A DNA stretch of 64,000 nucleotides, from NCBI RefSeq assembly GCF_003324565.1, contig NZ_QOLA01000007.1, positions 186,001-250,000 of the forward strand. The letters run 5' to 3'. The position numbers and the translations under genes were made by a program. Shown here one piece after another: positions 7,252 through 15,560 of this stretch. The DNA is from Streptomyces sp. SDr-06. Lineage in GTDB: Bacteria; Actinomycetota; Actinomycetes; Streptomycetales; Streptomycetaceae. Position 1 is the stretch's first letter, and each line of letters opens with the position of its first letter. The notes beneath the pieces are model-generated. The model was given only the letters and a program-made list of their open reading frames with translations, was not told the DNA's origin and did no database searches.

Positions 7252-9906
7252 TCACTGCAGGCGTCGGGTGTCGAACGCCCAGATGCCGCGGCCGTGCGTG
7301 GCGGCGTACAGCTTGTTGTCCGGTCCGAGCTTCAGTTGGAGGACCGCCGTGGTGGGCAGGTTGCCGCCGAGCACCTTCCACTCGCTCGTCCCGGCGGGGC
7401 GGTAGAAGGTGGCCAGGTCGGTACCGAGGGCGAGGCCGCCGCCCGGAACCAGCTTCACCGTGTTGGCGGGCACGTCCGGCAGGTTCGCCGAGATGTCCGT
7501 CCAGGTGGTTCCGCCGTTGGTCGACTCGAAGACGTGACCCACGCCGGCGCCCGGGCCCTCGGTCCACTTGCGGGAGAAGCCGTTGACGGCGACGTACACG
7601 TGCTGGGCGTTCGCCGGGTCGACCTCGAAACCGGAGATGTAGCGGTTGGGGATGGTGCCGTCGACCGGCAAGTTCAGCTGGTGCCAGTCGGTGCCGTCGG
7701 CGTTGCCGACCGCGATCCCGCGCGAGAAGCCCTGGTTGTTGCAGGGCCCGCACCATCCCACGTACACGGTGCCGCCCGAGGAGGCCACGGCGGTGGCGAC
7801 ATGGCCCGCGCCGAGGTCGTAGGCGTTGCTCCACTCGGCTCCCGAGCGGATCGCGAAGCCCTTGTGCTGCACCCACACATGGCGACCGCCGGCCACCCAG
7901 GTGTTGATGTCCTTGGCGTCGGAGGTGATGGGCGCGATGAAGCGGGCCCCGCTGCCCCCGAGGTCCTTGTCCGGCGGCGCGACCTCGTACTCGGTCGCCT
8001 TGCTGGGGTCGGTCGTCCAACTGCCATTGTTCACACCGCAGTTCTGGGTGACCCACATGTCGAGGTACACGTACTCCTCGGCGGAGTTGCAGCCGTTGTT
8101 CGGGTCGGTGATGGTGTCACCGCCGTCGCCGCCGAAGTTGGAGCCCATGACCTTGTCGCGGCCGCGCAGGATGGACTGGCCGTTGTCCTGGAGACCGCCG
8201 GTCACCGAGACCCCGCCGTAGGCGAGGTCCTTGCCGACGCCCACCGAGTAGTACTGGAGCGTGTCGAGGGTGCCGTCGGCCAGGGACGTCCAGTCCTTGG
8301 CGTGGCCGCCCGAGTCGACGGCGCCGTTGAGCGGGCGCCGGTAGATGCCGCCGTCGTTGCCGACGTAGGCATATGTCTTGCCCTTGTACGTGCCGACGGC
8401 GACGGCGTGCTGGTCGGAGTGGGTGGTCTGCGAGCAGTCGCCGGTCTGCTTCGCGGGGTCGATGCTCCAGCAGGGGAACGGGAAGTTCCAGTACGGGCCG
8501 GGGGTGATCCAGCTCGTGCCGCCGTTCTTCGTCTCGAAGACCTCTTCCAGGCCCAGGTAGACGTGGTCGGCGTTGGCCGGGTCGACCTGGAGGAACTCGT
8601 TGTACCAGGACTGGATGCCCGGCATGTAACCCGCGCCCTGGAGGGCCGAACCCGAGTTGCGCAACTTGTTGTAGTCGGCGATCTGCGTCCAGGGGCCCAG
8701 CGGGGAGCCGGACTTGGAGACGTAGACGCCCTTCAGGCCGCTGTCGGGATTGCTGTTGGTCTGGGCCGGCGACTGGTCGACGGCGTACAGGCGCGAGCCG
8801 TCGGCGGAGGCCGCGAACGTCATGTTGCCGACGTCGTCGCTGTTGGTCGGCAGGTCGCCGATGCCGGTGACCGGCTTCCACGTACCGCCCTGCGCGCTGT
8901 AGAGCCCGTTGTAGGTGTCACCGCCGCGCCAGCCGACGGCCAGCAGGACCTTGCTCGGGTCCTTCGGGTCCACCGCGATGTCGTTGGCGATGTTCTTGTA
9001 CGGGGCCGAGGGGTCGGACGCCTTCGGGCCGCCGGGCAGGTAGTCGGGGTTGGGGGCGAACTCCAGCTTCCACGGGCCGGACAGTGTGGTGGTGGAGTGC
9101 GACCACACACCCCGGCTGGTGGCCGCCCACACGGTGGTCCCGGCGAACCTGAGGGCGTGGATGGTGGTGCTCTCCAGCTCGGCCCCGCCCACCCGGCCGC
9201 CGGGCTGGAACTGGCCGTGCTGGGGATCGGCGAGTACGTAGACCCCCGTGCCCACGTAGGAGGTTGCCCCGGTGTTGGACTCGCCGGTGGCATACCAGAG
9301 CCGCTTCGTGCCGTCGAGGGCGAGGGTGCCGGTCGACAGGGAAGGCAGTTTGTCGGCGATGGGCTGCCAGTCGCCGCCGCCGGTCCGGGACCGGAACACG
9401 CCGCCGTTGGCGCCGCCCGCGTACACATAGCCCTGGTCGTCGGCCGCGATGCCGGTGATCCGGCCGGTCACGTTCCCGGAGCCGCCGCTGGAGTTGGAGT
9501 TGATGTCGCGGTAACGCGGATCGTCGGAGTTGTACGTCTTCTTCGTGATGTGGTTCCAGTCACCGCCGGTGTGCTTCATCGACTGCAGCTGGGCCCAGGC
9601 CGCTCCGTACGCGCCCGGCGCTACCACGCCCGGGGCGGTGCGGGCCTCGGTGTACTGCGCGGTGGACTCCGCGGAGTTCTCCGCCTCGTCGCCTCCGTCG
9701 CCCTCCGTGGCGGTGAGGGCGGACCGTCCCTTGCCCGCCTGTATCGCCTTGGTGTGCTGGCGGCCGATGTCGGCCTGGTGGCGGGCGTTCCACGGGCGGG
9801 GTCTTGTGTCCCCGGACGTGGCGAACGCCTGGGTGCTCACCAGTCCGAACGCGGCGGCCGCGACGGTGCAGACCATGAGCCGCCGCCGGTGCCGTTGGCG
9901 CATCAT
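7252..9906 (-). CDS. Secreted BNR/sortilin-like beta-propeller protein
   Basis: The protein has 884 residues from the ATG at 9906, which follows GGAAAGGAG. An open frame extends further upstream, but the RBS and the signal peptide (MMRQRHRRRLMVCTVAAAAF, cleavage after AFA) fix this start. The mature part carries repeated BNR or YVTN-like blades, e.g. GNVTGRITGIAADDQGYVYA, GGVFRSRTGGGDWQPI, HVFESTNGGTTWTDIS, and ends LYAATHGRGIWAFDTRRLQ, a typical last blade of VPS10/sialidase-like propellers. No complete glycosidase active site could be assigned. The role is probably extracellular polymer binding or hydrolysis. It sits between the NlpC-propeller gene and a lipoprotein gene. Confidence 0.83.
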   Translation of the reverse strand: MMRQRHRRRLMVCTVAAAAFGLVSTQAFATSGDTRPRPWNARHQADIGRQHTKAIQAGKGRSALTATEGDGGDEAENSAESTAQYTEARTAPGVVAPGAYGAAWAQLQSMKHTGGDWNHITKKTYNSDDPRYRDINSNSSGGSGNVTGRITGIAADDQGYVYAGGANGGVFRSRTGGGDWQPIADKLPSLSTGTLALDGTKRLWYATGESNTGATSYVGTGVYVLADPQHGQFQPGGRVGGAELESTTIHALRFAGTTVWAATSRGVWSHSTTTLSGPWKLEFAPNPDYLPGGPKASDPSAPYKNIANDIAVDPKDPSKVLLAVGWRGGDTYNGLYSAQGGTWKPVTGIGDLPTNSDDVGNMTFAASADGSRLYAVDQSPAQTNSNPDSGLKGVYVSKSGSPLGPWTQIADYNKLRNSGSALQGAGYMPGIQSWYNEFLQVDPANADHVYLGLEEVFETKNGGTSWITPGPYWNFPFPCWSIDPAKQTGDCSQTTHSDQHAVAVGTYKGKTYAYVGNDGGIYRRPLNGAVDSGGHAKDWTSLADGTLDTLQYYSVGVGKDLAYGGVSVTGGLQDNGQSILRGRDKVMGSNFGGDGGDTITDPNNGCNSAEEYVYLDMWVTQNCGVNNGSWTTDPSKATEYEVAPPDKDLGGSGARFIAPITSDAKDINTWVAGGRHVWVQHKGFAIRSGAEWSNAYDLGAGHVATAVASSGGTVYVGWCGPCNNQGFSRGIAVGNADGTDWHQLNLPVDGTIPNRYISGFEVDPANAQHVYVAVNGFSRKWTEGPGAGVGHVFESTNGGTTWTDISANLPDVPANTVKLVPGGGLALGTDLATFYRPAGTSEWKVLGGNLPTTAVLQLKLGPDNKLYAATHGRGIWAFDTRRLQ

Positions 9907-10027
9907 GCGCTCTCCTTTCCGCGCCCGCCAGGGAATGGGCCGGGCGCGGAGGAGAGCTTGGCGTGCTCGCGACATTATTGGAGGGGTATCGGCCAAACAT
10001 GGCGGAGAGTTTGCCGTTGCCGGGTCC

Positions 10028-10052
10028 GGCGGCCTCCCCGGCGGTGGCCGCC
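10028..10052 (-). terminator. Hairpin after the lipoprotein gene
   Basis: GGCGGCC (10028-10034) pairs with GGCCGCC (10046-10052), 28 bases past the stop at 10080 on the minus strand. There is no T-run, as is usual in Streptomyces. Confidence 0.5.
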
Positions 10053-10079
10053 GCGTCGCTGTCCGGCGCCGTACCCGCG

Positions 10080-10571
10080 TCAGGCGACCTTGATCGTGAC
10101 CGCGTAATCGCCCTGGCCGGGCGGACACCGCATCGCCTCACCGCAGGAGTCGCGGTGCGACACGATCCGCGCCGTGCCCGCCCCGCGGGCGGTGAAGTCG
10201 GCGGCCACCGAGCCGCAGCCCGCGCCCGGTTCGCAGTTCCCGGCGGGCGTTCCGCGGCTTGTGCCGACGGGGGCCAGGGTCCCGGTGTCCGAGCTGGTGG
10301 GCGCGGACCAGTACGTGCTGTGCAGCCGGACCAGGACCCGCGCGCCCGCACGCACCGGGACGACCCTGCCCCGGTCGTGCTCGTCCAGGGTCACAGTGCT
10401 GGCCGAGAGCGAGGAGGCCGCGGGCGGCGCGGCGCCCGAGGGCCCCGGTGTTCGCGAACCACCCTTCGCGGCACACCCGTTGACGGTGAGGACCGTCGTG
10501 ACGGCGAGCGCCGCACCGACAGCCCGTGCGGTGCGGAGTCGAAGCGGTCGAGGGGCCACGGCGGTCTCCAA
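10080..10571 (-). CDS. Putative secreted lipoprotein, hypothetical
   Basis: The protein has 163 residues. The N-terminus is basic, then hydrophobic (VGAALAVTTVLTVNGCAAKG), with Cys33 in an imperfect lipobox (V-N-G-C). A Ser/Pro-rich linker follows. The folded part contains ARVLVRLHSTYW and, near the end, TARGAGTARIVSHR followed by GDYAVTIKV. That order of strands is reminiscent of chagasin-type (I42) cysteine-protease inhibitors, but no motif settles it. A pair of cysteines (SCGEAMRC) may form a disulfide. It lies between two secreted-protein genes and is separated from each by a hairpin. Confidence 0.7.
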   Translation of the reverse strand: METAVAPRPLRLRTARAVGAALAVTTVLTVNGCAAKGGSRTPGPSGAAPPAASSLSASTVTLDEHDRGRVVPVRAGARVLVRLHSTYWSAPTSSDTGTLAPVGTSRGTPAGNCEPGAGCGSVAADFTARGAGTARIVSHRDSCGEAMRCPPGQGDYAVTIKVA

Positions 10572-10597
10572 CCGCGTGACCGCCGGGTGCCGACGAT

Positions 10598-10629
10598 CGC
10601 GGGGGCGAGCCGGACGGTTCTCCCCCGCG
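10598..10629 (-). terminator. Hairpin terminator after the Ig-domain secreted protein gene
   Basis: CGCGGGGG (10598-10605) pairs with CCCCCGCG (10622-10629), just past the stop at 10641 and before the lipoprotein start at 10571. Confidence 0.65.
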
Positions 10630-10640
10630 CTTGTGAGGGG

Positions 10641-12533
10641 TCAGGACACGGTCACGTCGTCGTAGTAGGTGTAGGTGGCGTCACCGGCGTAGTTGTCGTC
10701 CTTGCTGGTGAGGGTGAGCGTGTAGCTGTGGCCCGCGGTCAGGGACCCGGAGGCCTGCTTCCAGCCTGCGCCCTGGGTGCAGGTCTTGGCCAGCACGGTG
10801 GTGGTCGTGCCGGTGGTGTTGTCCTTGAGCGTCGCCGTCGCCCAGTCGTACGTCACAGTGTCGGGGCAGGTGACGTTGTACGAGAAGGAGACCTTGGAGC
10901 TGCCGCTCGGCGCCGTGAATGTCTGGGCGATCGAGGACGTGTTGGTCGGGTTGGCCGAGCCGATCAGCGCGCCGTAGCTGCCGCTGTGTGCGGCCGAGGT
11001 GCTGGCGGCGGCGCTGCCGCTCGTGGTCCAGCCGGACAGGCTGCCGCTCTCGAAGCCGCCGTTGGTGACGCCCCCTCCGCCGGCGGCGGTGACGGTCCAG
11101 CCGAACGAGGTGCTGCCGGAGGCGCCGGTGGAGTCCTTGGCCGTCACGCTCACCGTCGAGGTGCCGACGGTGGTGACCGTGCCGCTGATCAGTCCGGTGG
11201 CGGAGTTGATCGACAGTCCGGCCGGCAGACCGGTGGCCGAGTAGGTCAGGGTCTGTCCGCTCGCGGAGTCGGACGCGCTGACGTTCAGCGAGACGGCGGT
11301 GTTGACCGTGGTGCTCTGGGCGCCCGGGTTGGTGACCGTCACGGTGTTGCCGGTCGAGCCGCCCCCGACGATGGGGTGCGAGATGGCGCAGGCGTTGGTG
11401 TCGTTGGACCAGCTGGCCTGCTCGGCGAAGGTGCCGGTGCCCATGGTGACGTTGGCCGCGCCACCCGCGGTTCCGGGGTTGAGCCAGGCGCACTCGTCGG
11501 AGTTCTCCTGGCCGTTGTAGGAGCTGCCGGTCTGGTTGGTCCAGCCGCCCGCCGGGTTCTGGTCCGACATCATCTCGTGCCACTCGTGGCCGAGCGTCAT
11601 GGTCCAGCCGTCGAGGGTGCCGGGCGAGTTGACGAAGCCGACGCCGCAGCCGGAGCCGGAGTCGATGTTGTACGGCTGGTTGCTGAACGCGACGTCGCCG
11701 TAGGGCGAGCTGACCGCGCCGCCGGTCAGGGTGCTGTCACCGTTGTAGTCGTGCCAGGCGCAGTACTGGCCCTGGTAGTTGTCCGGGTTGGTGCCGTGCG
11801 GCGAGAGGATCACGTAGTAGGCGTCGCGGTTCGCGGCGGCCGACGTGTTGCCGAAGTGGGCGGCGGCGTTGACGGCCTCCTGGCCCAGCTGGTGCCCGGA
11901 GGCGGCGCTGGGGGAGGCGGCCGCGTTGTCGTACCAGACGCCGGAGAGCACACCACCGCTCTGGTACGGGATGAAGTTGGCGTTCGAGGGGCAACTGGTC
12001 GCGCCGGCGGCCACGTTGGGGCCGTCGCACCACTGGGTCAGGTCGGCGGACCACAGCTCGTTGCCGGTGCCGATGCCCTTGAACATCTGCTGGGCGGCGC
12101 CCGCGGCTCCGGCCGAGTCGCCCGAGAACTTGGCGTTCCCGTTGGCGTCCGTGCTCTGCGTGCCCCACTGGTTTCCGTAGAAGACCAGGTAGACCTTCGA
12201 GTGTCCGCTCTGGACGCCGATGCCGTCGATTCCGCCGCCGTAGGACAGCGTCTCGGGGCCGGTGGCCACGTTCGGCGAGGCGTGGGTGGCCTGCCACGAC
12301 TTCATCTTGGCGTTCTGCTGCGCGGTCGGCACGACACCGTGGCGGTAGGCGTGCTGGTAGGCGGGGCTGTACGGGTTGGTGACCGCGTGGCCGTTCGCCG
12401 CGTCCGGGGCGGGGGCGGGGGCGGCGCCTGCCTGGGGTGCTGCGACGGCGATCATGGCGCCGGTGACGAGGGACAGCGACGCGAGACCAGTGAGGGCTCT
12501 TCGTGCCGTGCCGCGTATGTAGGGGGTACCCAT
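10641..12533 (-). CDS. Secreted HEWHE-motif protein with Ig-like and C-terminal binding domain
   Basis: The protein has 630 residues from the ATG at 12533. The signal peptide is MGTPYIRGTARRALTGLASL and onward, cleaved after AGAA. Residues ~60-390 form a domain resembling EXORDIUM-like or metallopeptidase-like proteins: VYLVFYGNQWG, then LGHEWHEMMSD (His316) followed by NSDECAWL. Residues ~397-480 are a putative Ig domain (NPGAQSTTVNTAVSL, then GLPAGLSINSATGLISGTVT). From ~487 there is a carbohydrate-binding-like module (NGGFESGSLSGWTTSG) ending in YYDDVTVS. HEWHE is one residue short of the zincin HExxH, so catalysis is uncertain. It is the promoter-proximal member of the secreted group but has its own terminator. 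Confidence 0.82.
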   Translation of the reverse strand: MGTPYIRGTARRALTGLASLSLVTGAMIAVAAPQAGAAPAPAPDAANGHAVTNPYSPAYQHAYRHGVVPTAQQNAKMKSWQATHASPNVATGPETLSYGGGIDGIGVQSGHSKVYLVFYGNQWGTQSTDANGNAKFSGDSAGAAGAAQQMFKGIGTGNELWSADLTQWCDGPNVAAGATSCPSNANFIPYQSGGVLSGVWYDNAAASPSAASGHQLGQEAVNAAAHFGNTSAAANRDAYYVILSPHGTNPDNYQGQYCAWHDYNGDSTLTGGAVSSPYGDVAFSNQPYNIDSGSGCGVGFVNSPGTLDGWTMTLGHEWHEMMSDQNPAGGWTNQTGSSYNGQENSDECAWLNPGTAGGAANVTMGTGTFAEQASWSNDTNACAISHPIVGGGSTGNTVTVTNPGAQSTTVNTAVSLNVSASDSASGQTLTYSATGLPAGLSINSATGLISGTVTTVGTSTVSVTAKDSTGASGSTSFGWTVTAAGGGGVTNGGFESGSLSGWTTSGSAAASTSAAHSGSYGALIGSANPTNTSSIAQTFTAPSGSSKVSFSYNVTCPDTVTYDWATATLKDNTTGTTTTVLAKTCTQGAGWKQASGSLTAGHSYTLTLTSKDDNYAGDATYTYYDDVTVS

Positions 12534-13047
12534 GTGTAGGGGGATCCTCTCTCCAACGGATCGCGTGACGCCGGTCGGCGGGCGGTCCGTTCCTGAATGC
12601 GGGCAGCGAGGCGCAACAAAGGAGCGGTGTTCCAGGTCGTACGGGATGCCAGCGGCGCGTTGCTGGACGGGAGGGGGGATGTACGCGCGGCTCTGAACCC
12701 CCGTGCGGACGACGCGAGGTGAGACGTCCCGCCCGGTGCGCAGACTTGGCGCGCATCCTCCCGGCCGGCTCCGGCGGGAAGGTGTGACCAACCGTGGTGT
12801 GACACGGCGTGTGACGGTGGTGCGGTGTGTTGAGCGTGGTGCGCCGATCGCTGGGCGGAAGCCAAGCAGCGATGACCGGACACGGTCAATTGGCTGACGG
12901 AGGCTTTCCCGTCTCTTGGAAGACATCGATGCCAACTTGACCGCGCCGGGCAGGAATCTCTACTGGCCCATGGGTGGATGTTCGCGGCCTTGGAGGGGCC
13001 GGTGGCCTTCGCGACCTCATCCCGCAGCCCTCACAGGCGGAGCCGGG
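12534..13047. other. Intergenic region without a gene; GTGTGAC direct repeats
   Basis: No coding frame with Streptomyces codon bias was found. It holds the upstream region of the secreted Ig-domain gene and three direct copies of GTGTGAC starting at 12782, 12797 and 12809, possibly a regulator site. Confidence 0.4.
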
Positions 13048-13821
13048 TCAGCCGGAGGGCGAGCCGCCCGGGGTGACGAGGCCCGTTTCGTAGGCGAGGA
13101 CGACGGCCTGGGCGCGGTCGCGCAGGGAGAGTTTGGTGAAGATGCGGGTGACATGGGTCTTGATGGTGGCCTCGCTGAGGGTGAGGGCTTCGGCGAGGTC
13201 GGTGTTGGACAGGCCGCGGCCCATCAGCGCCAGCACCTGGAGTTCACGCGGGGTCAGCGCGGCCAGGTCACGGTGGACGGCGGGCACGGCGGGCACGGCG
13301 GGCACGGCGGCACCGGCCGGGCCGGGGGTCTGGTCGCCGCGCCGGGTGGTGGCGTAGCGCTCGACCAGCCGTCGGGTGATGGAGGGGGCGAGCAGCGCGT
13401 CGCCGGTGTTCACCAGCCGTACGGATGCGGCGAGATGAGCCGCGGTGACGTCCTTGAGGAGGAACCCGCTGGCTCCGGCGGCCAGGGCCGCGTACACGTA
13501 GCTGTCCAGGTCGAAGGTGGTGAGCATGAGGACCCGGCAGTCCGGGAGCAGGCGCAGGACCTGCTGGGCGGCGTCCAGCCCGTTCAGGTGCGGCATGCGG
13601 ATGTCCATCAGGACGACGTCCGGGCGCAGCCGTTGGGCTTGTGCGACGGCCTGCACGCCGTCCGCGGCCTCGCCGACGACGTCGATGCCGCGCGAGATGA
13701 GGATGAGGCGGAAGCCGGTGCGGATGAGCTCTTCGTCGTCGGCGATGAGGACGCGGGGCTCGCGGGGGAGGCCGGTCTCCGCGAGCCGGGGGACGCTGAA
13801 GTCGGGGGCGGGCTCGGTCAC
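13048..13821 (-). CDS. Two-component response regulator, NarL/LuxR family
   Basis: The protein has 257 residues. The receiver domain (~18-135) has the acidic pair IADDEE, the phospho-acceptor in DVVLMDIRMPHLNG, TTFD and the lysine in GFLLKDV. The LuxR-type HTH (~180-245) has LTPRELQVLALMGRGLSNTDLAEAL and ATIKTHVTRIFTKL. The linker carries an A-V-P-A-V-P repeat encoded by a tandem 9-bp DNA repeat. The GTG start overlaps the kinase stop (GTGA), so both are coupled. The pair is divergent from an ABC exporter and probably controls it. Confidence 0.93.
   Translation of the reverse strand: MTEPAPDFSVPRLAETGLPREPRVLIADDEELIRTGFRLILISRGIDVVGEAADGVQAVAQAQRLRPDVVLMDIRMPHLNGLDAAQQVLRLLPDCRVLMLTTFDLDSYVYAALAAGASGFLLKDVTAAHLAASVRLVNTGDALLAPSITRRLVERYATTRRGDQTPGPAGAAVPAVPAVPAVHRDLAALTPRELQVLALMGRGLSNTDLAEALTLSEATIKTHVTRIFTKLSLRDRAQAVVLAYETGLVTPGGSPSG
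13279..13305. repeat. Tandem 9-bp repeat in the regulator linker
   Basis: Three perfect copies of GGCGGGCAC, plus a partial fourth, encode the A-V-P run between receiver and HTH. Slippage would change linker length in three-residue steps without a frameshift. Confidence 0.8.
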
Positions 13822-14681
13822 GGGCGCTCCAGGGGGATGCGGGCGCGGACGCGGTAGCCTCCGCCGATGCGGCGCCGGGCGTCGAACTGGCCGTCGTAGA
13901 CGGCGACGCGCTCACGCAGGCCGATCAGGCCGCGTCCCGCTCCGTCGTTGCGGTGCTTGCGGTCGTCCGGTGCGGCGGCCGGGTTCGTGGGGGCGGCGGA
14001 CAGCACGCTCGGCCCGCTGTTGAGGACCTCGACCCGCAGGCTGTGATCGGCGTAGCGCACGGTGACCGTCGCCCCGCCGCCGTCGCCGTACTTGAGCGCG
14101 TTGGTGAGCGCCTCCTGGATGATCCGGTAGGCGGTGACGTCGATTCCCGGTGCGAGCGGGCGCGGTTCGCCGGAGATGCGGACCTCGACCGGGAGCCCGG
14201 CGAAGGCGATGCGGTCGACGAGGGTGCCCAGTTGGCGCAGGGTGGGCTGGGGGGCGAGGGCGGAGAGGTCGCCGGGCTCCTCCTTCTCGTCGTCGCCGTC
14301 GGGAGAGGGCGCCAACAGGCCGAGCAGATGGCGCAGTTCGGTCATCGCGTCGCGGCCGGCGCCCTCGACGGCCCGCAGCGCGGTCTCCGCTTCGGCGGGC
14401 AGGGTGGTCAGCACCTCGCGTGCGGCGCTCGCCTGGACCACCATCAGGCTGACCTTGTGGCTGACGACGTCGTGCAACTCGCGCGCGATGCGGGCGCGTT
14501 CCGCCGCCACCGCGGTGCGGGCTGCCGTCTCCCGTTCGCGTTCGAGCAGCCAGCCGCGGTCCTCCAGGGCCTTGCGGTAGCGGCGGCGGGCGCGCGCCAG
14601 CAGCACGGTGGCACAGCCGGCCGCGGCCAGGCTCCCCGTCACAAGGGCGATCAGCAGTCGGCCCGTCCCCGATATGAACAC
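13818..14681 (-). CDS. Two-component sensor histidine kinase
   Basis: The protein has 287 residues from the GTG at 14681, which follows GGCAGGA; no in-frame ATG or GTG lies closely upstream. One N-terminal membrane helix (RLLIALVTGSLAAAGCATVLL) is followed by a short coiled coil. The HisKA_3 domain is RARIARELHDVVSHKVSLMV with the phospho-acceptor histidine. The ATPase domain has ITAYRIIQEALTNALKYG-type N box residues (QEALTNALKYGDGGG) and GRGLIGLRERV. With a single helix and no large sensor domain it probably senses at the membrane, like kinases that work with antimicrobial-peptide ABC exporters. It overlaps the regulator gene by four bases. Confidence 0.92.
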   Translation of the reverse strand: MFISGTGRLLIALVTGSLAAAGCATVLLARARRRYRKALEDRGWLLERERETAARTAVAAERARIARELHDVVSHKVSLMVVQASAAREVLTTLPAEAETALRAVEGAGRDAMTELRHLLGLLAPSPDGDDEKEEPGDLSALAPQPTLRQLGTLVDRIAFAGLPVEVRISGEPRPLAPGIDVTAYRIIQEALTNALKYGDGGGATVTVRYADHSLRVEVLNSGPSVLSAAPTNPAAAPDDRKHRNDGAGRGLIGLRERVAVYDGQFDARRRIGGGYRVRARIPLERP

Positions 14682-14819
14682 GGCGCCATCCTGCCAGGCC
14701 CGTTGAAGCGCGGGCGTCCACCCCCGGGACCAGGCCGTACATCGCCAGGATGACGGCCGCCGCGGAATACCTCCGGGGGCTGACGCACCGCTCCCGTCAC
14801 GCCGCTTAACGTCCCTGTC

Positions 14820-15560
14820 ATGACCACCGAAGACATCAGGGGCACGGCCCCGGGCACGAGCCAGGCCGTGCGTGAGCAGGCCGTCGTCCAAGTGAGCGGC
14901 CTGCGCAGGGAGTACGGCGACACCGCCGCGCTGGCCGGAGTGTCGCTGGAGATCGGCGCCGGAGAGGCGGTCGCGGTAATGGGGCCGTCCGGCTGCGGAA
15001 AGTCGACCCTGTTGAACATGATCGCGGGCCTCGACCGGCCCACCGGGGGCTCGGTGCGCGTGCACGGGGAAGACCTCGGCAGCATCAACGAGACCGGCCT
15101 CGCGCTCTTCCGGCGCCGCCGGATCGGCATGATCTTCCAGTTCTTCAACCTGATCGACGACCTGCCCGCGATCGACAACATCGCCCTGGCCGCCCAGCTC
15201 ACCGGAACCCCCGCCCGCCAGGCCCGGCGCAGAGCCCTCGAACTGCTCGACGAACTCGGCATCGCCGACCGCAGGAACGTCTACCCTGCCGCCCTCAGCG
15301 GCGGCGAGCGCCAGCGTGTAGCGGTGGCCCGGGCATTGATGAACCGGCCCGCGCTGCTGCTCGCCGACGAGCCGACCGGCGCGCTGGACAGCCACGCGGG
15401 TGAGCAGGTGATGGACCTGCTCATCGACCTCAACCAGCTGGGCCAGACCTTGATGCTGGTGACGCACGACGAGCGCCTCGCCACGCGCTGCGCCAGTCGT
15501 CTGGTGACGATGGCGGACGGCCGGATCACGGGCGAGCGGACCCTGGAGCGTTCGGCATGA
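14820..15560 (+). CDS. ABC transporter ATP-binding protein (MacB/LolD type)
   Basis: The protein has 246 residues. Walker A is GPSGCGKST (55-63), the Q-loop is MIFQFFNLID, the signature is LSGGERQRVAVARAL, and Walker B is LLLADEPTGALD, followed by the His switch TLMLVTHDERLA. The subgroup works with FtsX-type permeases to export peptides or lipids or to release them from the membrane. It is divergent from the two-component genes (138-base spacer), and its stop overlaps the permease start (ATGA). This is a typical envelope-stress or peptide-resistance unit; the substrate is unknown. Confidence 0.94.
   Translation: MTTEDIRGTAPGTSQAVREQAVVQVSGLRREYGDTAALAGVSLEIGAGEAVAVMGPSGCGKSTLLNMIAGLDRPTGGSVRVHGEDLGSINETGLALFRRRRIGMIFQFFNLIDDLPAIDNIALAAQLTGTPARQARRRALELLDELGIADRRNVYPAALSGGERQRVAVARALMNRPALLLADEPTGALDSHAGEQVMDLLIDLNQLGQTLMLVTHDERLATRCASRLVTMADGRITGERTLERSA

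Noticed and set aside
7183..10107. Long open frame of ~970 codons on the plus strand
   Set aside because: It is antisense to the BNR-propeller gene, has no signal peptide or family match, and exists because high-GC genes leave the opposite frame open.
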